Part shown: positions 1 through 5,639 of the stretch, piece by piece
Layout: every line of letters begins with the position of its first letter
Numbering within the stretch: the first letter of the stretch is position 1
Assembly (NCBI GenBank): GCA_018500005.2
Contig: JAHBAP020000353.1
Location: forward strand, 1-6,222
Origin: Mycobacterium sp.
GTDB lineage: Bacteria; Actinomycetota; Actinomycetes; Mycobacteriales; Mycobacteriaceae
Length of the DNA: 6,222 bases
Direction of reading: 5' to 3'
Position numbers and translations under genes: made by a program
The notes under the pieces: model-generated
The model's database searches: none
What the model was told of the DNA's origin: nothing
What the model saw: the letters and a program-made list of their open reading frames with translations, nothing else

Positions 1-1
1 G

Positions 2-1300
2 CGCTACTACACCAAACTTGCCGCCGACTTCACCGCGATGAACAACGTTGGCATTCCGGTGCAGGTCGTCATGGAACCGGATTTCCTCGGCTACATGTCG
101 GCCAACACGCCCTCGTTCGCCCCCCCCACCCCGTTCGTGCCTTCTCCGGGAGATCGCTCGCTCAACACAGCCAAGGTCGCGGCCATGTATGACGCCGGCC
201 TGCTCACCCGCGGCACCGATCCGGACTTCCCCGACACCGTCGCCGGGATGGTCCAGGCGATCAACTACTACACCGCCACCAAGACCCCGAACCTGCGGAT
301 CGGCTGGAAGACCAACATCTGGGCGGTCGCGGCAACCGACGTCCAAAACCAGAAGATGGGCCTGCTGCACGAGACCGACTCGATGATCTACCCATGGCAG
401 AACAAGTGGTCGGCGGGCGTCGGCTGGGACGACGGGCGCGCGGCCATCACCAAGGGCGCGACCAACCTCGGCAACTTCCTCAACAAGGTGGGAGTGACGT
501 CGTGGACCGGCAGCCCCGATCGCAAGCCCTTCCTTGCCATCGACAAGTACGGCGTGGACGGGGCATTCCTGTATGACACAGGGACCGAGACCGCCGCGCG
601 CGGCGTCCTGTCCGACTTCATAAACGCGGCCCAGACTTACTGCAAAACCACGTGCGATGCGGCCGCCACCCAGAAGTACTTCACCTTGGAACCCGCCGAG
701 CTGATCAACCTGAAGTTCGACCTCGATCCGGTCACCAAGATACCGATCGACCCCAACTACCCGAAGGCCCTCACCGCCCTGCGGAACGCCGCAATCGCCG
801 ACCCCAACATCGCTTTGTGGTTCGTCAACGCCGACCAGTGGAACAACTACTTGTTGTTGGTCAAGACGTTATCGAGCACGCTGAACGGCACCAAGGTGAT
901 GCTGTGGCAGATTCCGCAGGGCCACATCAACGGATCGACGACACTCACCGGACGCGACCTGCCCAACAGCAGCGCCGACGGCTGCGCACCGAACGCGATC
1001 TGCGGGTTCGAGGACTCGGCCACGTCCTACTTCTTCGGCGACACCTTCACCGCCACCGGCGGCCGGCTCACTCACTTCGGTGCCAACCAGGCCCGCGATG
1101 CCGGCGTAACCGTGTCGGGGGACACCGTCAACTGGGGCGAGCACATGACGATGGCCGCCGATTACGGTGCATTGTCGGTGCTCTTCGGCGCCGGCCTGGG
1201 TGTCTCGACGCGCGGCTCGGTGACACCGGCCGGCGTGATTACCGATGGCAACTTCTGGAAGGACAAGGCGACGGCGTACCTGTCGGGGGTCAGTAGCTAA
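2..1300 (+). CDS. Putative secreted glycoside-hydrolase-like (TIM-barrel) protein, 5'-partial
   Basis: The frame is open from base 2 through ATG 38 to the TAA at 1298-1300, and the protein sequence runs smoothly across ATG 38, so the true start lies left of the window; 432 residues are visible. I cannot name the family. The visible part alternates short hydrophobic strands ending in acidic or polar residues with amphipathic stretches, as in a (beta/alpha)8 barrel: VVMEPD (residues 22-27, first codon = 1), RIGWKTN (99-105), FLAIDKYGVDG (177-187), WFVNADQW (273-280), MLWQIPQGH (300-308). VVMEPD resembles the EPD strand of GH6 cellulases, but I see no other GH6 signature. Two close Cys pairs (214/218 and 328/334) would suit disulfides in an exported protein. 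The likely role is binding or cleaving polysaccharide outside the membrane; this is inference. The downstream gene is convergent, so no operon partner is visible. Confidence 0.8.
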   Translation, partial: RYYTKLAADFTAMNNVGIPVQVVMEPDFLGYMSANTPSFAPPTPFVPSPGDRSLNTAKVAAMYDAGLLTRGTDPDFPDTVAGMVQAINYYTATKTPNLRIGWKTNIWAVAATDVQNQKMGLLHETDSMIYPWQNKWSAGVGWDDGRAAITKGATNLGNFLNKVGVTSWTGSPDRKPFLAIDKYGVDGAFLYDTGTETAARGVLSDFINAAQTYCKTTCDAAATQKYFTLEPAELINLKFDLDPVTKIPIDPNYPKALTALRNAAIADPNIALWFVNADQWNNYLLLVKTLSSTLNGTKVMLWQIPQGHINGSTTLTGRDLPNSSADGCAPNAICGFEDSATSYFFGDTFTATGGRLTHFGANQARDAGVTVSGDTVNWGEHMTMAADYGALSVLFGAGLGVSTRGSVTPAGVITDGNFWKDKATAYLSGVSS

Positions 1301-1303
1301 CCA

Positions 1304-1324
1304 CGGGGAGGCCTCGGTTCCCCG
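1304..1324 (+). terminator. Small stem-loop just after the hydrolase-like gene
   Basis: CGGGGA (1304-1309) pairs with TCCCCG (1319-1324) around a 9-nt loop, 4 bp after the TAA of the upstream gene. There is no T-run after it, which is common for actinobacterial terminators, so function is uncertain. GAGGC (1308-1312) could instead pair with GCCTC (1333-1337). Confidence 0.35.
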
Positions 1325-1352
1325 ACCCCGGCGCCTCCGCTCGCATGGTGAA

Positions 1353-1380
1353 GACACCGCTACACCGGGACCGCGGTGTC
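1353..1380. terminator. Perfect 8-bp stem-loop in convergent spacer, possible bidirectional terminator
   Basis: GACACCGC (1353-1360) and GCGGTGTC (1373-1380) form a perfect 8-bp stem with a 12-nt loop. It sits in the 206-bp gap between two genes that face each other, where a two-way transcription stop is expected. No U-tract follows on either strand. A competing 7-bp stem is possible between CCGCTAC (1357-1363) and GTAGCGG (1392-1398), which excludes the first fold. Confidence 0.45.
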
Positions 1381-1506
1381 CTACACGCACCGTAGCGGCA
1401 CGGCGGGCAAACAATGAATCGCGTGCCCACCTGTGAGCGACAACGGACGGAACTTCACCGGCGGCAGCCCAGTGGTGCTTGAGTCGTCGCTCGGAGCGGG
1501 CAACAC

Positions 1507-2847
1507 TCACGCAGACCCCCCGGCAGTGACGGAGGTGCCTCCGTGGTTCTCGGCCAGCGGGTGGGCGATCTCGTCGCGCGGCATCCGCGCCGCGGCGAGC
1601 GCAATCGCGGCCAGGAGGATCGGGAGTGTCCCCGCTGCCGCGAAGATGAGCTGCACCGGAACGACTTTCGACAACGGGCCGGCAAGGGCCATCGACAACG
1701 GCATGAACGACAACGAGACGAAGAAGTCGAGGCTGGCGACCCGGCCGAGCATGTGCGCGGGCACCCGGCGCTGCAGCAAGGTGCCCCAGATGACCATCCC
1801 GGCACCGCTGGCCAGCCCGACGATGAACAGGGAGATGGCCATCACCGGGAACGACCGGGTTGCGCCGACGACCGCCAGCGGCAACGAGCCGACCGACCAG
1901 AGCATCATCATCACCGTCAGATAGCGGCGCGGCAGCGGCCGGGTGGACACCGCCAGCGCACCCAGTGCGCCGCCCGCACCGTAGGCGGCGAGCACGAAAC
2001 CGTAAGCCTGTCCGCCGTGGACGAACCGCTGCCGGGCGATGAACGGCAGCAGCACGTCCATCGGGCCGAGTGCCAGCAGCACCCACATGCTGGCGAACAG
2101 CAGGGTCCACAACAACCAGCGAGTCCGTAGGACGAACAGGAACCCGTCCCGCAGATCCGCCAGCGGATGCGGTCTGTCGCGATCGGCGTCGTCGACGAGG
2201 TTCTCGGCGGACTCGGGACGCAGCGCCACCAATAAGACCAGGCCGGCCGCGAACAGCACCGCCACCGCCGTACTACCCCACGCCGGGAACGTTGCGCCGA
2301 CCAGGATGCCGGCGAACGCCGGACCGATCGCCTGGCCCAGAGTGGGACGGATCATCCCCTCAATCCCGTTGGCGGCCAACAGGTTCTGCGGCGGCAGAAT
2401 GCGCGGCAGGTAGGCGCTGTAGGCGGGAAAGAAGAACGCCGCTCCCGCGCCGAGAACGGCCGAAGCGACGGCCATGTGCCACAGCCGCAACGAGCCGAGC
2501 ATGCCGAGCGCAGCCACCGCACCGACGGCGGCGAGGTTGACCGCCTCGACGGTGATGATGATGGCGCGCTGGGATACCCGGTCTGCCACGATGCCGCCGA
2601 TGAGGATGAATGCCAGCATGCCTCCGGCCAAGCACGTCGCGACCAGCGACAGTGCGGCGGGATCGTCGGCCAGCGCGATGACCTGCAGTGCCATCACCAC
2701 GGTCCACATGCCCTCGGCGAAGATGAAGATCGACACCGCGGCGATGAGCAGCCGGAACTCCCGGAAGCGCAGGGGTGCGAGCACGCGCCAGCCGCGGGGG
2801 GTTCCCGCCAGCTGCTCAACATCGAACGGTGTGCTCACCTGTCCCAT
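1507..2847 (-). CDS. MFS transporter (exporter-like, MFS_1/MFS_3 type)
   Basis: A 446-residue integral membrane protein of usual MFS length with about twelve hydrophobic segments, roughly at 33-54, 66-86, 96-117, 123-143, 170-188, 193-209, 243-268, 282-301, 310-327, 333-355, 373-393 and 397-420. The loop after helix 2 carries the MFS motif A form GGIVADRVSQR (84-94). Near 361-370 the sequence RVPAHMLGRV matches the conserved loop of the exporter group that includes EntS-like and macrolide-efflux-like permeases. It should move a small molecule across the inner membrane by proton antiport; substrate unknown. I chose ATG 2845-2847 (MGQVSTPFD); the frame stays open up to 3066, but that would cover the start of the divergent NYN gene and the added 73 residues look non-coding. 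No clear Shine-Dalgarno precedes the ATG. A -10-like GATAAT lies about 32 bp upstream. It is convergent with the gene on its left and divergent from the NYN gene on its right. Confidence 0.9.
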   Translation of the reverse strand: MGQVSTPFDVEQLAGTPRGWRVLAPLRFREFRLLIAAVSIFIFAEGMWTVVMALQVIALADDPAALSLVATCLAGGMLAFILIGGIVADRVSQRAIIITVEAVNLAAVGAVAALGMLGSLRLWHMAVASAVLGAGAAFFFPAYSAYLPRILPPQNLLAANGIEGMIRPTLGQAIGPAFAGILVGATFPAWGSTAVAVLFAAGLVLLVALRPESAENLVDDADRDRPHPLADLRDGFLFVLRTRWLLWTLLFASMWVLLALGPMDVLLPFIARQRFVHGGQAYGFVLAAYGAGGALGALAVSTRPLPRRYLTVMMMLWSVGSLPLAVVGATRSFPVMAISLFIVGLASGAGMVIWGTLLQRRVPAHMLGRVASLDFFVSLSFMPLSMALAGPLSKVVPVQLIFAAAGTLPILLAAIALAAARMPRDEIAHPLAENHGGTSVTAGGSA

Positions 2848-2878
2848 GGTCGCCGACCGGGTGCGGAAGAGTCGAGTG

Positions 2879-2884
2879 ATTATC
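2879..2884 (-). promoter_or_regulatory. Candidate -10 element for the MFS gene, possibly shared with the divergent NYN gene
   Basis: On the minus strand GATAAT lies here, close to the TANNNT -10 consensus of mycobacterial SigA, and would start transcription about 25 nt before the ATG at 2847. No good -35 is seen. On the plus strand the overlapping GATTAT (2878-2883) could serve the NYN gene, giving a leader of nearly 80 nt. This is a motif match only. Confidence 0.3.
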
Positions 2885-2967
2885 GGTCCGGCAGCGTCAG
2901 CGACCGGCGCGAAAACCGCGGAGACAGCCTGGTGCGGTATCGGCCCGTCATGGGCAAGACTGGGCGG

Positions 2968-3813
2968 ATGACCGAACCCAGTGCGGCCCGCGTCGCGGTG
3001 TACCTCGACTTCGACAACATCGTCATCTCGCGCTACGACCAGGTGAACGGCCGCAACTCTTTTCAACGCGACAAAGCCAAAGGCCTGGAGGCGGCGCGGT
3101 TGGGCCTGGCGCGGGTCGATGTGGGCGCGATCCTGGACTTCGCCTCCTCGTTCGGCACGGTGGTGCTGACCCGGGCTTATGCGGACTGGTCAGCCGGGGT
3201 GAACGCCGAATACCGGGAGCAGTTGGTGGGCCGGGCGGTGGACCTGGTGCAGCTGTTCCCGGCGGCGGCCTACGGCAAGAACGGCGCCGACATCCGGCTC
3301 GCGGTCGACGCCGTGGAGGACATGTTCCGGCTGCCCGACCTCACCCACGTGGTGGTCGTGGCCGGCGATTCGGACTACATCCCGCTAGCGCAGCGCTGCA
3401 AGCGGCTGGGCCGGTACGTCGTAGGCATCGGGGTGGCCGGGTCCTCGAGCCGGGCGCTGGCGGCGGCGTGCGACGACTTCGTCATCTACGACTCCCTGCC
3501 GGGCGTACCGGTGCTCGCGCCCCCCGCCGACGCGAACGCCCAGCCGAAGCGGCGCAAGTCCGCAGAGCCCGCGACCCCGGATCCGCAGGCCGCCGCCACT
3601 GCCCTGCTCACCCGGGCGCTGCAGATCGCCCAGGAGAAAGACGATGTGGAGTGGCTGCACAACTCCGAGGTCAAGGCTCAGATGAAGCGGATGGACCCGT
3701 CGTTCTCGGAGAAAGCGTTGGGGTTCAAGTCATTCAGCGACTTCCTGCGCTCCCGTGCCGACGCAGTAGAACTGGATGAGAGCTCGACGACCCGCTTGGT
3801 GAAGCTGCGCTAG
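2968..3813 (+). CDS. NYN-domain putative ribonuclease with C-terminal OST-HTH/LOTUS domain
   Basis: A 281-residue cytoplasmic protein with two domains. Residues 8-178 form an NYN (PIN-like) nuclease fold: YLDFDN (12-17) gives D14, D16 and N17; KNGADIRLAVD (104-114) gives D108 and D114; VAGDSDYIPLA (131-141) gives D134 and D136. These acidic residues match the metal-binding set of NYN/PIN nucleases. A Pro/Ala/Lys-rich linker (about 180-207) leads to an OST-HTH/LOTUS domain (about 208-281) with the typical DPSFSEKALGFKSFSDFL (243-260). OST-HTH domains bind RNA, so the likely job is RNA cleavage or processing; the target is unknown. Start: ATG 2968 (MTEPSAARVAVYLDF) begins just before the first strand and follows a weak GGGCGG; ATG 2950 in the same frame would add six residues and cannot be excluded. 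The frame is open back to 2476, but that part is antisense to the MFS gene. It is divergent from the MFS gene and ends 24 bp from the stop of the convergent small membrane gene. Confidence 0.9.
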   Translation: MTEPSAARVAVYLDFDNIVISRYDQVNGRNSFQRDKAKGLEAARLGLARVDVGAILDFASSFGTVVLTRAYADWSAGVNAEYREQLVGRAVDLVQLFPAAAYGKNGADIRLAVDAVEDMFRLPDLTHVVVVAGDSDYIPLAQRCKRLGRYVVGIGVAGSSSRALAAACDDFVIYDSLPGVPVLAPPADANAQPKRRKSAEPATPDPQAAATALLTRALQIAQEKDDVEWLHNSEVKAQMKRMDPSFSEKALGFKSFSDFLRSRADAVELDESSTTRLVKLR

Positions 3814-3837
3814 GCTCCGGATGCTCTCGGTGCGGCC

Positions 3838-4083
3838 CTATTTCGTCTGCGGGTTGATCCCTAGTTGCTTCATGCAGCTTGCGCGCGCCATCGCGTCCAT
3901 TACGGGTTGGGCGTTGTCGAAGCCGGCCAGCGCGGGAGTGTCCTGCTTCATCTGAGTGACGGAGGCATCGACGCAGCGCTGCAGACGCTGAGCGTCGGAG
4001 TCGCGCCATTCGGAGAACCCGATAAGGCCTGCCGCCACCAGGCCGACCACCAGGTAGATCCAGATGCGGGGATTTCTGAGCAC
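3838..4083 (-). CDS. Small single-pass membrane protein of unknown function
   Basis: I do not recognise the family. With GTG 4081-4083 as start the protein has 81 residues: a short basic N-terminus (LRNPRIW), one hydrophobic helix (about 7-23), then a polar, mostly helical tail of about 58 residues with two cysteines (C37 and C70) that could pair. The layout fits N-in, with the tail outside the membrane, where a disulfide could form. The frame is open back to 4170, but those extra residues are Arg/Trp/Cys-rich, overlap the end of the decarboxylase gene in another frame, and look non-coding. A GGGG lies very close to the GTG; there is no strong Shine-Dalgarno, so translation may depend on the upstream gene. 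The gap to the decarboxylase stop is 22 bp, pointing to one transcript. It is convergent with the NYN gene with only 24 bp between stops and no clear terminator there. Confidence 0.7.
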   Translation of the reverse strand: MLRNPRIWIYLVVGLVAAGLIGFSEWRDSDAQRLQRCVDASVTQMKQDTPALAGFDNAQPVMDAMARASCMKQLGINPQTK

Positions 4084-4105
4084 ACCCCAGTATCGCCTGG
4101 CTCGG

Positions 4106-5506
4106 CTATCTGGCCGCGTCCAGAACCACCCGCACCATGTCGAGCGTCGTCGATGGGTGCAGCAGCGCAAACCTGCCGATCACTTCGCCCTCCCACACCG
4201 TCGGCGTGGCGAAGGCGACCTGCTCGGCCAGCAGCGTGTCCTGCAGGCGCAGATAGTCGTCCTTGGTCCAGCCCGGCCGGCGCCACAACACGATCGACAG
4301 CCCGGGCTCGCGGACCAGTTCCACGTGCGGGGTTTCCGCCACCAGTTCGGCCACCTCCCGGGTGAGGTCGAGCACGTGCTGAACGGCGTTACGGTAGGCA
4401 TTGGTGCCGTGCACCGCCAGCGAGAACCACAGCGGCAGCCCGCGGGCCCGGCGGCTCAGATGGTGGGCGAGATCGGTCGGGTTCCAGAACTCCGGATGGT
4501 CGGATTGATGCAGCGGGTCCAGGTAGGACGCATGCTGGGTGTGCACCGAGGCCGCATCGTCGGGATCGCGATACAGCACCGCCGCGCAGTCGAACGGGGC
4601 GAACCACCACTTGTGCGGGTCGGTGATGAACGAGTCGGCGTGCTCGAGGCCGGCGAAACGCCACTTCTGGTCCGACAACAGCGCCGCCCCGCCGTATGCG
4701 CCGTCGACGTGCATCCACAGATTGCGCTCCCGGCACACCGCCGAGATGCCCTCCAGGTCGTCGACGATCCCGGCGTTCGTCGTTCCGGAGGTGGCCACCA
4801 CCGCGACCACCGGTGGGCCTTCGTAGGCGTCGAGGGCTCTGCGCAGCGCCTCTCCGGTGAAACGGTGGTCCTCGGTGGCCACCACGAACGGTTCCACATC
4901 GAGGATTCGGCAGGCGTTGGCCACCGACGAGTGCGCCTCGTCGCTGCAGGCGATCCGCACCTCCCGCGTCCCGAAACGCTTGCGCCCGATCTCCCGTGCG
5001 ACGGCCAGGGCTGACAGGTTCGCCGCCGACCCGCCGGAGACGAACGTCCCGCCCGCCGAGGCCGGCATGCCCGCAAGATCGGCAATCCAGCGCAGCACCT
5101 GGTTTTCCGCGACGAGGGCCCCGGAGGCCTCCAGCCACGAACAGCCCTGCAGTGACGCGATGGACACCACGGTGTCGAACAGCAGGGCCGCCTTGGTGGG
5201 AGCGGCGGGGATGAACCCGAAGAACCGCGGGCTGTCGGTGGACAGCACATTGCAGGCGATGTGGTCGACGTAGGCGTCGAGAACCTCGCGGGGGTCGCGG
5301 CCGTATTCGTCGATGAAGCCGTCGAGTGCCGCCATGATCGGCTCCGGCGGATCCGGATGGTCCAGAGGGGTGTCGGTGAAGGTCAGCCGCGTGCGGACGT
5401 ATTCGAATACCAGTCCGGCCAGGTGCGGATCATGCTGGTGCATGCGGTCGGCGGGCCGGGTCTCCCGTATGCGGTGGTGAGTCAGATACGGGTCATCGGC
5501 GGCCAT
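4106..5506 (-). CDS. PLP-dependent group II amino acid decarboxylase family protein
   Basis: A 466-residue cytoplasmic fold-type I PLP enzyme of the family that includes aromatic-L-amino-acid, tyrosine, histidine and glutamate decarboxylases; length is as usual. Visible features: GGSAAN (158-163) for the cofactor phosphate; DEAHSS (189-194) with H192 stacking on the PLP ring; TSGTTNAG (239-246); HVDGAYGG (266-273) with D268 facing the pyridine nitrogen; DPHKWW (296-301) with K299 as the Schiff-base lysine; SYLDP (327-331), where Y328 aligns by eye with the flexible-loop catalytic Tyr of DOPA decarboxylase; RRARGLPLWF (352-361); and the late GRFALLHPSTT (444-454). All expected catalytic residues are present, so it is probably active, turning an amino acid into an amine and CO2. 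The substrate cannot be read from sequence. Start ATG 5504-5506 is fixed by AGGAG six bases upstream. It is followed at 22 bp by the small membrane protein gene. Confidence 0.92.
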   Translation of the reverse strand: MAADDPYLTHHRIRETRPADRMHQHDPHLAGLVFEYVRTRLTFTDTPLDHPDPPEPIMAALDGFIDEYGRDPREVLDAYVDHIACNVLSTDSPRFFGFIPAAPTKAALLFDTVVSIASLQGCSWLEASGALVAENQVLRWIADLAGMPASAGGTFVSGGSAANLSALAVAREIGRKRFGTREVRIACSDEAHSSVANACRILDVEPFVVATEDHRFTGEALRRALDAYEGPPVVAVVATSGTTNAGIVDDLEGISAVCRERNLWMHVDGAYGGAALLSDQKWRFAGLEHADSFITDPHKWWFAPFDCAAVLYRDPDDAASVHTQHASYLDPLHQSDHPEFWNPTDLAHHLSRRARGLPLWFSLAVHGTNAYRNAVQHVLDLTREVAELVAETPHVELVREPGLSIVLWRRPGWTKDDYLRLQDTLLAEQVAFATPTVWEGEVIGRFALLHPSTTLDMVRVVLDAAR

Positions 5507-5512
5507 GTGTTT

Positions 5513-5517
5513 CTCCT
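5513..5517 (-). promoter_or_regulatory. Strong ribosome binding site of the decarboxylase gene
   Basis: AGGAG on the minus strand, six bases before ATG 5504-5506. It is the only textbook Shine-Dalgarno in this window and decides the start. A TACGCT (5555-5550, minus) further upstream fits a TANNNT -10 but has no recognisable -35 partner. Confidence 0.8.
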
Positions 5518-5588
5518 GCGTGAGCGGTGACGGTTCAGCACCTCTGCGCAGCGTATCGGTGATGTGGTGTCGTGGCCCGACCCCACTG

Positions 5589-5605
5589 GGTGGCAGTCCC
5601 CCACC
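5589..5605 (-). terminator. Weak stem-loop after the lipocalin gene
   Basis: GGTGG (5589-5593) and CCACC (5601-5605) form a 5-bp stem with a 7-nt loop, about 35 bp past the lipocalin stop in the direction of that gene. There is no T-run. It would separate the lipocalin transcript from the decarboxylase, but hairpins this short are common in GC-rich DNA. Confidence 0.22.
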
Positions 5606-5639
5606 GCCGCCGGGCCCCGCGCAATCGAAAGTCTGCGGC

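Noticed and set aside
1433..1924. Plus-strand open frame starting in the convergent spacer
   Set aside because: It runs antisense through the MFS gene and has no recognisable protein features.
869..2110. Long minus-strand open frame across the hydrolase-like gene, spacer and MFS gene
   Set aside because: Its protein is Arg/Gly/Ala-rich with no domain signal, it is antisense to one gene and out of frame with the other; typical of GC-rich DNA.
2848..2858. Short inverted repeat GGTCG-C-CGACC next to the MFS start, as a possible operator
   Set aside because: Only 5 bp per arm in GC-rich DNA with no second copy in the same layout and no regulator gene nearby.
2476..2967. Upstream extension of the NYN frame, which would give a 445-residue protein
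   Set aside because: The added part is antisense to the MFS gene and rich in His, Arg, Asp and Gln like other shadow frames; the conserved domain starts right after ATG 2968.
2848..3066. Upstream extension of the MFS frame by 73 residues
   Set aside because: It overlaps the divergent NYN start and encodes no helix or motif; MGQVSTPFD at 2847 is a normal MFS N-terminus.
3814..3837. Terminator between the NYN gene and the small membrane protein gene
   Set aside because: Only 3-4 bp pairings can be drawn (for example TAGG 3811-3814 with CCTA 3837-3840); not convincing.
4084..4170. Longer form of the small membrane protein starting at 4170
   Set aside because: It would overlap the decarboxylase by 65 bp, and the extra residues are Arg/Trp/Cys-rich and unlike a real N-terminus.
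4064..5014. Plus-strand 316-residue open frame opposite the decarboxylase
   Set aside because: The opposite strand carries all decarboxylase motifs; this one is a composition shadow.
5544..5551. Palindrome CTGCGCAG upstream of the decarboxylase, as a possible operator
   Set aside because: An 8-bp palindrome is expected by chance at this GC content; it has no partner site.
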